Source of the DNA: a bacterium
GTDB lineage: Archaea > Aenigmatarchaeota > Aenigmatarchaeia > CG10238-14 > SCSR01
Direction: 5' to 3'
Assembly: GCA_027310405.1 (NCBI GenBank)
Contig: DAIDAX010000003.1
Coordinates: 1 to 40,257 of the forward strand
DNA length: 40,257 bases
The notes beneath the pieces were generated by a model, which ran no database searches, was not told the DNA's origin, and saw only the letters and a list, made by a program, of their open reading frames with translations. Position 1 is the stretch's first letter, and every line of letters begins with the position of its first letter. This document shows, piece after piece, positions 6,986 through 15,718 of the stretch. Both the position numbers and the translations under genes were made by a program.

Positions 6986-7352
6986 GGAATTTTTTGTTTT
7001 GAATTATGTTGTGTGCAACCAGTCCAGCCGCGACTGCAATTGCGTGAAAGTTTACAAGAACAGTTGTCACTCCGATGAGAGCCGTTGATGCAACTAAGAT
7101 AGCCGCTCCAACTACCCAGTGATGTAGATTGTACATTCTCTTTCCGATGTAAAGAATCGAACGAGAGTTATCGTATCTCAGTTTTTTCGTGAGCAGTTTG
7201 AGATTTCTCTTAGTTTTTTTCAATCCGACTTGAAAAGTTAGAACAGCCTGAATTTTTGTGCGAGTGTAAATCTCAGCAATCAGCATAGATAAACCAAATA
7301 GAGCTAAATCTACCGAACCGAATCCATATGCTAGAGTTGTCAAATCGAACAT
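6969..7352 (-). CDS. Hypothetical membrane protein (127 aa)
   Basis: The N-terminal segment LALFGLSMLIAEIYT and the C-terminal segment VVGAAILVASTALIGVTTVLV, followed by AIAVAAGLVAH, are hydrophobic enough to cross the membrane. Between them is a basic loop (KKTKRNLKLLTKKLRYDNSR) likely on the cytoplasmic side. A short basic tail ends the protein. I recognise no family. The ATG at 7352 is clear. It is read in the same direction as the small membrane protein at 7397-7537 just upstream, and the pair may be cotranscribed. Confidence 0.75.
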   Translation of the reverse strand: MFDLTTLAYGFGSVDLALFGLSMLIAEIYTRTKIQAVLTFQVGLKKTKRNLKLLTKKLRYDNSRSILYIGKRMYNLHHWVVGAAILVASTALIGVTTVLVNFHAIAVAAGLVAHNIIQNKKFPKFLS

Positions 7353-7396
7353 TTTCCAGCCCTTTAATTAAAAATTCGAGATAAGTACTTAAATAA

Positions 7397-7537
7397 CTAT
7401 TCTCCAGGAACCGGATGTGATGGAGTTTCTCCGCTGAAAAACTTAAAGTAAATCAAAATGAACGCAATGACAACGAGTATGATTCCAACTATTATCCATA
7501 CTGTCGGATCAGCAAAACTGATGTCCTGTATCGCCAT
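7397..7537 (-). CDS. Single-pass small membrane protein (46 aa)
   Basis: The frame from ATG 7537 to TAG 7397-7399 encodes one strong membrane segment (VWIIVGIILVVIAFILIYF, about residues 13-31). A short extracytoplasmic N terminus precedes it and a Pro-rich tail (SGETPSHPVPGE) follows it. Its ATG lies about 25 bases from the shared AT element at 7555-7568, which supports a leaderless start and a real gene despite its size. The function is unknown. Confidence 0.65.
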   Translation of the reverse strand: MAIQDISFADPTVWIIVGIILVVIAFILIYFKFFSGETPSHPVPGE

Positions 7538-7554
7538 TAAAAACAATTTGTAAG

Positions 7555-7568
7555 TTTTAAATATTAAA
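7555..7568. promoter_or_regulatory. Bidirectional TATA element
   Basis: The near-palindrome TTTTAAATATTAAA is centred at 7561.5, exactly midway between the minus-strand ATG at 7537 and the plus-strand ATG at 7586. Each start is about 25 bases away, the standard TATA-to-start distance, so one element could serve two divergent leaderless genes. Confidence 0.55.
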
Positions 7569-7585
7569 TGTCGTTCTATATACGT

Positions 7586-7927
7586 ATGAAAACTATCTGC
7601 GAAGTCGTGATAACAAACTTCATGCCCGCAGTACGAGCGATGGTCACAAAGGAATTAACGGGAACTTACGGTCTTTCTCAAAGTGAAGTGGCGAAAAAAT
7701 TGCAGATAACGCAACCAGCAGTCTCTTACTATCAACGTGAACTGCGTGGAGCGAAGGTGAGACAACTTCAGAGCAATGAAAAAGTTGTGCAGTTTGTGAA
7801 AAATCTTTCTGCAGAAATTGCAAATGGAACTTTGAAGGTGATAGATTTGCATGGATTGTACAAAACGTTGAAGGAAGAAAAAATTCTGAATGGAGAATTT
7901 CTAGAGTGCAGTTGTTCTACTTCTTAG
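7586..7927 (+). CDS. Archaeal helix-turn-helix transcriptional regulator
   Basis: The product (113 residues from ATG 7586) has a clear XRE-like helix-turn-helix: YGLSQSEVAKKLQITQPAVS at about residues 28-47, followed by YYQRELRG. The arrangement matches a predicted archaeal regulator family (COG2522 type) that carries the DNA-binding domain near the N terminus and a helical C terminus. The C terminus ends in a Cys-containing ECSCSTS, a hint of the metal or redox site seen in that family. An ATG at 7568 is possible, but the TATA element at 7555-7568 places the transcript start on 7586. Targets cannot be told from the sequence. The small membrane protein on the other strand, which shares the promoter, is the obvious candidate. 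Confidence 0.85.
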   Translation: MKTICEVVITNFMPAVRAMVTKELTGTYGLSQSEVAKKLQITQPAVSYYQRELRGAKVRQLQSNEKVVQFVKNLSAEIANGTLKVIDLHGLYKTLKEEKILNGEFLECSCSTS

Positions 7928-7939
7928 ATAAAAATTTTT

Positions 7940-10900
7940 TCAACTCACAGTTTCTTTCTTAGTTGGTGGAGATTTTGACGGCAAGAAAAGATAAACAACG
8001 AACAATCCTCCAAGAACTGCAGCAATAATTATTCCGTAGAGTAGATAATTCGGTGCTGGCGGTTGTGCTTGTTGTAGTGCCTGCTGCGTTGCAGAGATTA
8101 AACTTTGTATGTTCGAGAATAATTGTTGAGCTTGGAAGTAACCTTCGGGTGTGCCTTGTGCAATGTCGTTTTGTGCCTGTTGTATTTGTGTTTGCAAACT
8201 GGTGAACAATGGATCTACGTTTGTAAGATTGACTCCTGCAGCTTTCGATTGATTGTAAAGTTGCCAGACTTGAGTGTAGTTTGCAAGAATCTGTGTGAAG
8301 TTCGCTGTGATTAACGCTTGTGTCACATTAGTTGGCAGAACTCTAAGCGTGAAAGCTTGCGTCACTGTAGACAGACTGCTTACTGCTTGGAAGTTTGCAG
8401 AATAATCTTGCACAGATGCATTTGCAGGAATTGTGAATGTCGTAGTGTATGTTGCTTGTGCGCCTGGAGAAATTGTTTGCGCTGGTGTAACGCTTACCCA
8501 ACTCGAATTAATTCCAGTAACACTCAATGTAACTGTTTGAGTCGAGTTCGTATTTGTATTGCTCACAATAACGTTAGTTGAATTGCTTGATCCTTGCAAA
8601 ACTCGAATTAAACTCGGGTAAGAAACTATGCTCAAGTAAGTTGGAGTTGTTGTAGTTGTAGTAGTAGTCGTTGTTGTTGAAGTGTATGGAGAAGCTAGAT
8701 GGAATGTGACTGGCAGACTGTTAAACCAAATTCCAGTTGGAGTAGATCCAGTGATGTTCGTTGGACAATCTGTAGAATTTGTTGTTGTATTGCCCACAAC
8801 CCAGCTTACTATTGTGTTTGTCGAATAAGCTGCTGGTGATATTGTTGCCGGAGTTGGACCCGAAACTATACTCCATCCAGTGCAAGTTCCAAGAGACAAT
8901 GTATCGCCCGATCCAGCAAGTGGTCCAACGTTGGTCACGTTAACATAAACTGTAGTTGTCGTGCCTGTGCTCGGAATAGTTGCTATTGAAGAATTTCCTA
9001 CAGGAGTGCTGAGATAAAGACCTGTGTTGGTTACAGTCAAACTTTGATTGCTTAGACTTCCAGTGAACGTTCCATTGAAATCAGAGTTTGGCCCGATGTT
9101 TAATCTTGTATTTACAAAATAATTTCCACCAGAAGTATTTGCAGGAATCGTTGCATTTAGCCAATAACCCGAAGGATTGCCAGAAGGATTGTACAGTGGT
9201 CCAGTTGTGTTAACAAGATTTGACAATGTCACATTATCGCTGCTAGTAATTCCAAAAGATGTAGCATTACCTTCAGTAATCCAAACAGCAGAAAAGTTTG
9301 AAGGAGTGATCGAATAAGATCCTGTTGATGTTCCATTCAGATAAGTAATATTCATTTTCAACGAAATGTTTCCACCGGTCGATATGTTGTTAAATGTGTT
9401 CAGTCCAGTTGGTGTATCTAGTTCTACTAACTTTATGTTCAACAAGTTAGTCAAATTCAATTGAATTGTCAGATTAAGTGTTGATGATGGATGCGAAGCG
9501 AACGCTGTTGTAGTATTTGTTGCATTGAAGAAAATCCATCCTGTGTACAGACCAGTTGGCATAGACGAAGTGAACGTTGTGTTTATTTGAATTGGAATAC
9601 CACTGTTGGCTGAAATAAAGTTCGTTGGGTTATATGCAAGAGTTGCATTGTATCCCGCACAATTTCCAGATGTGCAAGTAAGGTTTGTAGAATTAAGAGT
9701 CATGTTGAGGAAAGCGCCGACACTTCCAGAATTGTTCACATAAATGTTCAGTGTTTTTGTCAACGTTGCTCCATAATCTTCATCGATTCTGATTGTTTGT
9801 GCATCAAAACTGTTATTGACAGACAAACTTGGCGCCGATACGTTGAAAATTATCGGAATTTGTAATCCAGCTCCATTCGGATCCAAATAATACAAATCAC
9901 CTTGGTACGATCCATCGAGAGATACATTTTGAGTCGTAAGATTGACTTGCACATTTGACGAATTGCCACTTATAAAACTCATGCTGCTATAATTCGTACT
10001 TATCCAACTCGATGCCGGATACATGAGTTTGACTGTTAAATTATAGCTTGGCAGTATAGTCGAACCGTTTACAACTTTAAAAGTTAGAACCTGAGAACTT
10101 GATGGAGGTGCGATATTGACAAATTCTTCTTCAGTTGTGCCAGAAACATTTGCATTTACAAATTTATTGACTGATGTGCCGAGTGTGTTTCCCAAATTGT
10201 CTAAAACAGTCAACGAATAATTTCCAGCTCCAGTTGCATTAGCCCAGTCCAATGTAACATTAACTGCATTGATTGTAGAGCTATTTGGCACAAGCATTGT
10301 GAAATTCTGTACGGAACTTCCCGTAAAAGATTTAACGTAATATAAATCTGAACTCTGCGTTATTGTGCTCAAATTTAATGGCCCTGGATTTGTTAGAATA
10401 ATGTTTGTCGTCTGAGATGCGGAAACGTTCAGTGTTCCAAAATTAATTTGTGTAATCTGTTGATTTGGTGTTGAAGAATTTGTTACATTCAGAGTCGTAA
10501 AGTATAAAGAACCGCTGTAGCTTATTTGTGAACTTGAATTTCCATAAACTCTTATTTCCCATACAGCCGAGGAAGTTGGTAAGAAGTTATATTGTAAAGT
10601 TTGACTGGTAGTTCCATTTTGTATAGATTTTGCTTTCAATGTTCCAGAACCATCCAATAAATATAAGCTAACATATTGCGAAGAATTCCCCCAGTTTATT
10701 GTGACAGTTGCTCCAGTTGCATTTGCTATTGTTGTTGCGTTATTTGTGTAAAAGTAAAATGACTGGTAAGCTGTTGCGTTTGGAGGCAATTTTCCATTAA
10801 ATGTTCCAATTCCACTTGAGCTGTTGAGTGTTGTGTTAGTTGTTATTGGTAAATCTAAAATACCATCGATAGTTACATTCTCGGATGTACTGCTTGGATT

Positions 10901-11374
10901 CGTAGAATTGCTTATGAGTAACTTATTTTGTAACGTGTATCTACCAGGCACACAGCTAGCTCCATTGATTACTGCTAAATTTGGTGAGAGCGTAAGAGTT
11001 GTGGAGTTTACGGTAGACGAATAATTTAAAGTTTCAGTTGTAGTTGTATAGCCTCCTGTTCTATTTTGAACAAGAACTAGAATTTGTGTGCAAGGTGCTT
11101 GAATAGACTGACTATAGTTTCCTATGAAGTAGGAAGAGTTTAGTACAATTATTGTTACATTAGTTGTGTTTAGACTCGTTACATTGTTCAGTGCTAGAGT
11201 TACGTTTGCAGTGTATTGTGGCGAAGTTGTCCAATTGAAATAAACAATTGATGGAGTAACGTTAAATTGCCCAGCTGGACTACTTGTATTTGTTGCAGAG
11301 AAACCAGAGACTACAGCAAGGACAAAAATAACTGCAAAAGCCAACAAACTAAGTACAGTTACTCGAAAATTCAT
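7940..11374 (-). CDS. Large secreted, membrane-anchored surface protein
   Basis: The 1144-residue product has an N-terminal signal sequence (VTVLSLLAFAVIFVLAVVSG, about residues 5-24) and a C-terminal membrane anchor (LLYGIIIAAVLGGLFVVYLF) followed by a short basic tail, so most of it lies outside the cell. The ectodomain is very rich in Asn, Ser and Thr, has many N-x-S/T glycosylation sites and a repeated beta-sandwich feel. A run of Thr (about residue 900) separates it from a final beta domain and a helical Gln-rich stalk next to the anchor (QTQIQQAQNDIAQG). It resembles archaeal S-layer or adhesin-like proteins in build, but I recognise no specific family. The ATG at 11374 starts the signal peptide. 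Confidence 0.85.
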   Translation of the reverse strand: MNFRVTVLSLLAFAVIFVLAVVSGFSATNTSSPAGQFNVTPSIVYFNWTTSPQYTANVTLALNNVTSLNTTNVTIIVLNSSYFIGNYSQSIQAPCTQILVLVQNRTGGYTTTTETLNYSSTVNSTTLTLSPNLAVINGASCVPGRYTLQNKLLISNSTNPSSTSENVTIDGILDLPITTNTTLNSSSGIGTFNGKLPPNATAYQSFYFYTNNATTIANATGATVTINWGNSSQYVSLYLLDGSGTLKAKSIQNGTTSQTLQYNFLPTSSAVWEIRVYGNSSSQISYSGSLYFTTLNVTNSSTPNQQITQINFGTLNVSASQTTNIILTNPGPLNLSTITQSSDLYYVKSFTGSSVQNFTMLVPNSSTINAVNVTLDWANATGAGNYSLTVLDNLGNTLGTSVNKFVNANVSGTTEEEFVNIAPPSSSQVLTFKVVNGSTILPSYNLTVKLMYPASSWISTNYSSMSFISGNSSNVQVNLTTQNVSLDGSYQGDLYYLDPNGAGLQIPIIFNVSAPSLSVNNSFDAQTIRIDEDYGATLTKTLNIYVNNSGSVGAFLNMTLNSTNLTCTSGNCAGYNATLAYNPTNFISANSGIPIQINTTFTSSMPTGLYTGWIFFNATNTTTAFASHPSSTLNLTIQLNLTNLLNIKLVELDTPTGLNTFNNISTGGNISLKMNITYLNGTSTGSYSITPSNFSAVWITEGNATSFGITSSDNVTLSNLVNTTGPLYNPSGNPSGYWLNATIPANTSGGNYFVNTRLNIGPNSDFNGTFTGSLSNQSLTVTNTGLYLSTPVGNSSIATIPSTGTTTTVYVNVTNVGPLAGSGDTLSLGTCTGWSIVSGPTPATISPAAYSTNTIVSWVVGNTTTNSTDCPTNITGSTPTGIWFNSLPVTFHLASPYTSTTTTTTTTTTTPTYLSIVSYPSLIRVLQGSSNSTNVIVSNTNTNSTQTVTLSVTGINSSWVSVTPAQTISPGAQATYTTTFTIPANASVQDYSANFQAVSSLSTVTQAFTLRVLPTNVTQALITANFTQILANYTQVWQLYNQSKAAGVNLTNVDPLFTSLQTQIQQAQNDIAQGTPEGYFQAQQLFSNIQSLISATQQALQQAQPPAPNYLLYGIIIAAVLGGLFVVYLFLPSKSPPTKKETVS

Positions 11375-11400
11375 CTGTCTCTTTAAATTATTTGGTTAAC

Positions 11401-11414
11401 TATAAAATATATCT
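11401..11414 (-). promoter_or_regulatory. TATA region of the surface-protein gene
   Basis: On the minus strand ATATATTTTATAG lies about 33 bases before the ATG at 11374, giving a predicted start about seven bases before the gene. A good AT-rich match in an AT-rich gap. Confidence 0.4.
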
Positions 11415-11507
11415 TAAAAATTCTCCAAACCGATGAAGATTGAAGGGCGGCATGACAAACGAATGAATACACCCTTAAGTGCAGATGGGGAGAAAAAAAA
11501 TTATTGG

Positions 11508-11581
11508 GGGCCAGGTGGGGTTTGAACCCACGACCTTCTCCTTAGGACGGAGCTGCTCTATCCAAGCTGAGCTACAGGCCC
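11508..11581 (-). tRNA. tRNA-Arg(CCU)
   Basis: The minus strand folds as a full cloverleaf. The acceptor is GGGCCTG against CTGGCCC with one T-T mismatch at the sixth pair, the D stem is GCTC/GAGC, the anticodon loop is GTCCTAA with anticodon CCT, and the T arm is GTGGG-TTCAAAC-CCCAC. There is no intron. It decodes AGG. CCA is not encoded in the standard position. No integrated element borders it. Confidence 0.95.
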
Positions 11582-11629
11582 AACAATCTACATTTACTTT
11601 CAAGTAGAATAAAAACAAATCTTAGAGTT

Positions 11630-12352
11630 ATGGGGTTAATCAAGAGCGAAAAAGAAATTCGATTTTTAAAAAAAGCTGCTGAAATAAGTAACTCTTGCAT
11701 TCCACTGATAGAAAAATCTCTGCATGAAAAAATTTCTGAAAAAGAACTTACGAGAAGAGTGAGAAAAAAAATTAATTCTCAGGGAGCAACTTTATCTTTC
11801 CAAACTCTCTGTGCATCTAGCGATAGAACTTCAATGATTCATCCAAAACCACATGCGACAGACAGAATTATTTCTGGAATTGGCTACATTGATTTTGGAG
11901 CGTCGTACAAAGGTTACAAAGCAGATGTGACAGTCCCATTCATCAAAGGAAAAATTAACAGAGAAGAAACGATAGTAGTGAAAAAAACTTTAGAAGCGTA
12001 CAAACTTTCTGTAAAATCTGTAAAAATCGGTGTTCCTTTTTGGAAAGTTCACGAAGCTACTGATAAATTTTTGAGAAAGAATGGATTCGAAATGAAACAT
12101 GCGCTTGGACACGGGCTCGGATTGAAAGTACACGATAGTCCTTTAATTCTAAAACCAAGAAAAAAATTGAAAGGGAAAAAGAAAAAACGTTGGGAAAGAA
12201 TTAAGAAAATAAATTTCCAACCAAAAATGGTTTTTACAATCGAACCAGGAATTTACACAAAGAAATTTGGATCGAGAATTGAAAATGATTTTTTGATAAC
12301 GAAAGAAGGAAAATTAAAACAGCTCACAAAATCGAGATTGATAAAAGTTTAG
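11630..12352 (+). CDS. M24-family metallopeptidase (Xaa-Pro aminopeptidase/dipeptidase-like)
   Basis: The 240 residues form a pita-bread peptidase domain with all the metal ligands: D88 (YIDFGA), D99 (KADVTV), H161 (GHGLGLKVHD, with H168 as the second conserved His), E205 (FTIEPGIY) and E219 (RIENDFL). It has no N-terminal creatinase-like domain, so it is a short, single-domain version. Family members remove N-terminal residues next to proline or N-terminal Met. The GHGLGLKVHD and IEPGIY motifs are closer to Xaa-Pro peptidases than to archaeal methionine aminopeptidase. A Lys-rich insertion (about 175-193) is unusual. The ATG at 11630 fits the first helix. The stop overlaps the convergent PIN-ATPase gene by four bases. 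Confidence 0.9.
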   Translation: MGLIKSEKEIRFLKKAAEISNSCIPLIEKSLHEKISEKELTRRVRKKINSQGATLSFQTLCASSDRTSMIHPKPHATDRIISGIGYIDFGASYKGYKADVTVPFIKGKINREETIVVKKTLEAYKLSVKSVKIGVPFWKVHEATDKFLRKNGFEMKHALGHGLGLKVHDSPLILKPRKKLKGKKKKRWERIKKINFQPKMVFTIEPGIYTKKFGSRIENDFLITKEGKLKQLTKSRLIKV

Positions 12353-14160
12353 ACAAGCACTTTAATTTTTGCTTTGCTTACAAGAGCTCTAACAATTTGT
12401 CTTCCGATATCAGAATCTTTCGAAACTTTTATGTTGGATTTTTTGCCAATCGTTGCAGAGAAAAGAAAATCAGAACCGATGTAAACGTTTGCCATTTTCC
12501 CAATGTATCTTTTGTCGAAGTCGAATGTTATGCTGTTGCCGGTTTCAGTCATTCCAAAATAAATTTCTTTTCCGAGCGAAGGAATTTTCGGTTCAACATC
12601 TATGCTTATTCCAAGTTTTTGCTCGAGAGCTTTTATCATGACTCCTTCTTTCCCAATTATTCTTGGTATGTATTCATTTGCAACTCGCACGACTACTTTG
12701 TTTTCGGAAACAACTTCTGCTTGAGCATTAAAGTCAAACTTTCGAATTTCTTGCAAGATTCTTTCTTGCGCAAGTCTTTTCAACGGAGATGCACTCGTTT
12801 TTGTTACAGGAACGATGACATTCTCTTCTCCGAACGTATAAATCTCGTAAACAAGTTCACCAGTTTCAAAATCTCTGACTTCAACAAGTGGTCTCGACAA
12901 ATCTGCTTCTGTCATTCCTGATGGAACTTTTACTGTCAAAGAAAGTTCGAAAACTTTTTTCACCTCGCCCTCTTTCACAAAAATCACTGTGTCGATTATG
13001 TGGGGAATTATTCCAAGTTCCACTCGTCCCATAAATCTCTGAATTGCATCGATCGCATCGCTCGCGTGTACGACTCCAATCATTCCTATTCCCGCTAAGC
13101 GCATGTCTGAGAAAATTTCAAAGTCCTTTGTCTTTCTCACTTCGTCGAAGATTGAATAATCTGGCCTGACAAGAAGCAAAATGTCCGCGGTCTTTTCAAA
13201 ATCTCCCTCGAGCGGTCCGTATTGAGTAATCTCCGGTCCGACTTGCAAATCTTTTGGAGATTCGAGAGTTTTAACAATTTTTCCCTGGTTTTTGTAAAAT
13301 TCTGCGAGCGATGAGGCGAGTGTCGTCTTTCCAGATCCAGGTGGGCCGGCAATGATTATTCCTTCAGCCTTTTCTCGCAAACGCAACATGAGTTTGTCAG
13401 AAAGTTTGTAATCTTCCAAAGAAAGTTTCACAATAGGTCTGACAATTGTTATTTCCAATCCATCTGAAAATGGTGGGCGTGCTATTGCAATTCTGTAATT
13501 GCCAAGTTGTAAAACAGTTGCACCTGAACGAATAATTTCTACAGAACCTTCCTCGCTTATTCTCGTTGCTTCTGTTATTTCTCGGATAAGATTTTCTAAA
13601 TCATTTGTCGACAAAGTTTCATCTTTAATTTTTACAAGTTCGAATCTTCCTGGTCCACCTTTCTTTGCAAGTGGTGGAACTCCTTCCTTAAGATGTACAG
13701 ATAATGTGTCTTCAGTAAAAAATTTTTCAAATGCTAATCCTTTTGTTTTTATTTCCGCTGGAAAATGTTGTATACTAACTCCCTCAGCTTCTCCAACAAG
13801 TGCCTGAACGAAATCAGCAGTGTAAAGAGTTGCATTTTCTTCTTTCGCTACATCACGAATTAATGCATCCATTCTTCCAGACTTTGCAAGTTTGATGTCG
13901 TCAATGCTTGGTCTAGTTCCTGTAAAACGAACTTTTATTTTACTTTTTTCAGCAAGTTCACGAATTTTTTTTAACTCTTCTAAACCAACAAAGCCAGGCT
14001 CTCTACCTTTTGACGCTTGTGCTTGCATCTCATCAAGAACCATTGCTGGAACAATTATCTCACTGACTTTCAATTTATTTTGCTCAAGCAGTTGTGAAAT
14101 TTTTCCGTCGATGATTATGCTCGTGTCGAGAACAATCTTGTCTGTGTTTTTCATTTTCAT
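12349..14160 (-). CDS. PIN domain - secretion-type ATPase - KH domain protein (COG1855 type)
   Basis: Three domains are visible in about 603 residues. An N-terminal PIN nuclease-like domain (VLDTSIIIDGK, then MDALIRDVAKEENATLYTAD) comes first. A central ATPase of the PilT/VirB11 kind follows, with Walker A GPPGSGKTT at about 271-279 and SIFDEVRKTKDF as the Walker B region. A C-terminal KH RNA-binding domain (RIIGKEGVMIKALEQ) ends it. This combination is conserved across archaea but its role is not established; RNA binding or processing is a reasonable guess. GTG 14166, ATG 14160 and ATG 14154 are all in frame; ATG 14160 is chosen because GCGTGA lies just upstream. Confidence 0.92.
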   Translation of the reverse strand: MKMKNTDKIVLDTSIIIDGKISQLLEQNKLKVSEIIVPAMVLDEMQAQASKGREPGFVGLEELKKIRELAEKSKIKVRFTGTRPSIDDIKLAKSGRMDALIRDVAKEENATLYTADFVQALVGEAEGVSIQHFPAEIKTKGLAFEKFFTEDTLSVHLKEGVPPLAKKGGPGRFELVKIKDETLSTNDLENLIREITEATRISEEGSVEIIRSGATVLQLGNYRIAIARPPFSDGLEITIVRPIVKLSLEDYKLSDKLMLRLREKAEGIIIAGPPGSGKTTLASSLAEFYKNQGKIVKTLESPKDLQVGPEITQYGPLEGDFEKTADILLLVRPDYSIFDEVRKTKDFEIFSDMRLAGIGMIGVVHASDAIDAIQRFMGRVELGIIPHIIDTVIFVKEGEVKKVFELSLTVKVPSGMTEADLSRPLVEVRDFETGELVYEIYTFGEENVIVPVTKTSASPLKRLAQERILQEIRKFDFNAQAEVVSENKVVVRVANEYIPRIIGKEGVMIKALEQKLGISIDVEPKIPSLGKEIYFGMTETGNSITFDFDKRYIGKMANVYIGSDFLFSATIGKKSNIKVSKDSDIGRQIVRALVSKAKIKVLV

Positions 14161-14260
14161 CTTCACGCTAAAATTAAGTTTCTTTGCTTTTAAGCTTTAG
14201 TCGGAAAAACCTTTAAAAAAAATATTTTTTCAATTTTCTATGTTGCAGCGACAAAAAAGA

Positions 14261-14270
14261 TTTTATTTAT
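14261..14270 (+). promoter_or_regulatory. TATA box for the mini zinc-ribbon gene
   Basis: TTTTATTTAT is centred about 24 bases before the GTG at 14289 and would give a leaderless transcript starting on that codon. Confidence 0.45.
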
Positions 14271-14288
14271 CTTTGCGTGCTAAGAATC

Positions 14289-14420
14289 GTGATAAAAATA
14301 AAACGCTGTCCTGAATGCAAGAACAAAAACATTTCATTGCACTCGGATGAATATATCTGCACCAAATGTGGACTCGTAATTGAACAAGAATTTCGTTCTG
14401 GTGTCAGAACTCTAGCATGA
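14289..14420 (+). CDS. Stand-alone TFB-like zinc-ribbon mini-protein (43 aa)
   Basis: GTG 14289 to TGA 14418-14420 encodes 43 residues with CPEC (residues 8-11) and CTKCGLVIEQ (24 onward). This is the pattern of the zinc ribbon at the N terminus of archaeal transcription factor B, down to the CGLVIE tail. The cyclin folds that should follow are absent, since the stop comes about ten residues after the ribbon. A TATA box at leaderless distance suggests the gene is expressed. It could be a regulator that competes with TFB, or the remnant of a tfb gene. The frame is short, so the call rests on the motif and promoter together. Confidence 0.6.
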   Translation: MIKIKRCPECKNKNISLHSDEYICTKCGLVIEQEFRSGVRTLA

Positions 14421-14445
14421 AAACAAAAGAAGGACTAGCGTAGTC

Positions 14446-15714
14446 CTAACCACCCACTTCTACAAACTTTAATAGTTCATCACGCGTAACAATTTTTTCT
14501 GACTCAGCTTGCATGTCTCTCAATTTGTACTCATTTCTCTGCAATTCTTCTTTCCCAACAATCACAACAAATTTAGATTTTATTTTGTCAGCATACTCAA
14601 GTTGTTTCTTGAGATCTCTATCCATCAAATCAATTTGACAAGGTACACCGTTTTCTCTCAAAAATTTTACTAAATCCAAAGCCCGATTCTGCAAATCTTC
14701 GTTAACGCTTGCGACAAAAATTTTTGTTGTTTTCAAATTTTCTTTAAACATGTTTTTATTTTTCATGACTTCGAGAATCCTATCGATGCCCAACGAGATT
14801 CCAGTGGCAGGGATATCCTTCCCTCCAACTTTCTTCATGAGATTGTCATAGCGACCTCCCCCACCACAAGAAACTCCAGCACCAAGTTCTACTTCGAAGA
14901 CTAATCCAGTATAATATTCTAACCCACGTACGAGCGAGAGATCGATTTTTATTTTATCTTCGAATCCCAGAGTTTTTGCATAATCAATCAAAGAATCCAA
15001 TTCCTCAAGACCTTCGCTTCGTCCCTTTCGTCCAAAAGTTCGAATGATTTCTTCATTAGATCCAGAAATTTTAATTACATCAAAAACTTTATCTGGTATG
15101 ATTCCATTTTTCACAAGCTCTTTTCTTACACCAGCCTCACCAATTTTTCCCCACTTATCAATTGCTCGAAATGTGTCCACTAATTTGTCTTTAGTCACAA
15201 CTTTTTCCAACAATTTTTCCAAAAGCTGTCTGCTGTTCACACGAATTGAAAAATCTTTGAATCCAAGTTTCTGCATAATTTCGCAAACGCATGCAAGACA
15301 TTCCGCATCTGCGAGTACACTTTTGCTTCCGACAACATCTATATCCGCTTGCCAAAATTCTCTGTAACGCATTGCCTGTGGATTGTCGTATCTCCAAACT
15401 TTTTCTATCTGATAACGTTTGAAAGGAAGAGGAAAGTTGCTAGATGTTACAATTCTTGCAAGCGGCATTGTCAAATCAAATCTTAAACCAAGCTGACGTT
15501 TCGATTTGTCTTCAAAAAAATAAATTTCATCCTTCACACCTTCGCCGAGCCCACCTTTTGCAGAAAGTAGCTCAAAACTTTCGAATGCAGGAGTGAACAG
15601 CGGCTCGAAACCATATTTTTCAAAAACATTTCTTACAACGTCGATAATTTTTTGTAGCTTTATCGCGTCTTCAGCCGCTACATCTCTCGTTCCCTTTGGC
15701 GGTTGGAATTTCAT
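14446..15714 (-). CDS. hisS: Histidyl-tRNA synthetase
   Basis: The 422-residue class II enzyme charges tRNA-His. Visible are the N-terminal PPKGTRD, motif 2 (VWRYDNPQAMRYREFWQAD, 107-125), the HisRS-specific RGLEYYTG (263-270) and the glycine-rich GAGVSCGGGGRYD, with an anticodon-binding domain at the C terminus. The frame stays open upstream to 15792, but that would read into tRNA-His. The ATG at 15714 is preceded by AGGAGG at 15725-15730 and gives the normal N terminus. Its tRNA lies just upstream on the same strand, and a short AbrB-like gene precedes both, so one primary transcript may carry all three. Confidence 0.97.
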   Translation of the reverse strand: MKFQPPKGTRDVAAEDAIKLQKIIDVVRNVFEKYGFEPLFTPAFESFELLSAKGGLGEGVKDEIYFFEDKSKRQLGLRFDLTMPLARIVTSSNFPLPFKRYQIEKVWRYDNPQAMRYREFWQADIDVVGSKSVLADAECLACVCEIMQKLGFKDFSIRVNSRQLLEKLLEKVVTKDKLVDTFRAIDKWGKIGEAGVRKELVKNGIIPDKVFDVIKISGSNEEIIRTFGRKGRSEGLEELDSLIDYAKTLGFEDKIKIDLSLVRGLEYYTGLVFEVELGAGVSCGGGGRYDNLMKKVGGKDIPATGISLGIDRILEVMKNKNMFKENLKTTKIFVASVNEDLQNRALDLVKFLRENGVPCQIDLMDRDLKKQLEYADKIKSKFVVIVGKEELQRNEYKLRDMQAESEKIVTRDELLKFVEVGG

Positions 15715-15718
15715 ATAA

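Noticed and set aside
8640-8680. Repeated TTG/GTA/GTT-type triplets as a microsatellite or regulatory repeat
   Set aside because: They encode the poly-Thr linker of the surface protein in frame and need no other explanation.
10824-11024. Open frame opposite the surface-protein gene
   Set aside because: It is antisense to a long, clearly coding gene and has no recognisable domain or promoter; the same holds for frames opposite leuS, pheT, infB, hisS and the aIF2-gamma gene.
11508-11581. A second integration site at tRNA-Arg(CCU)
   Set aside because: No copy of its 3' end and no integrase gene are seen on either side.
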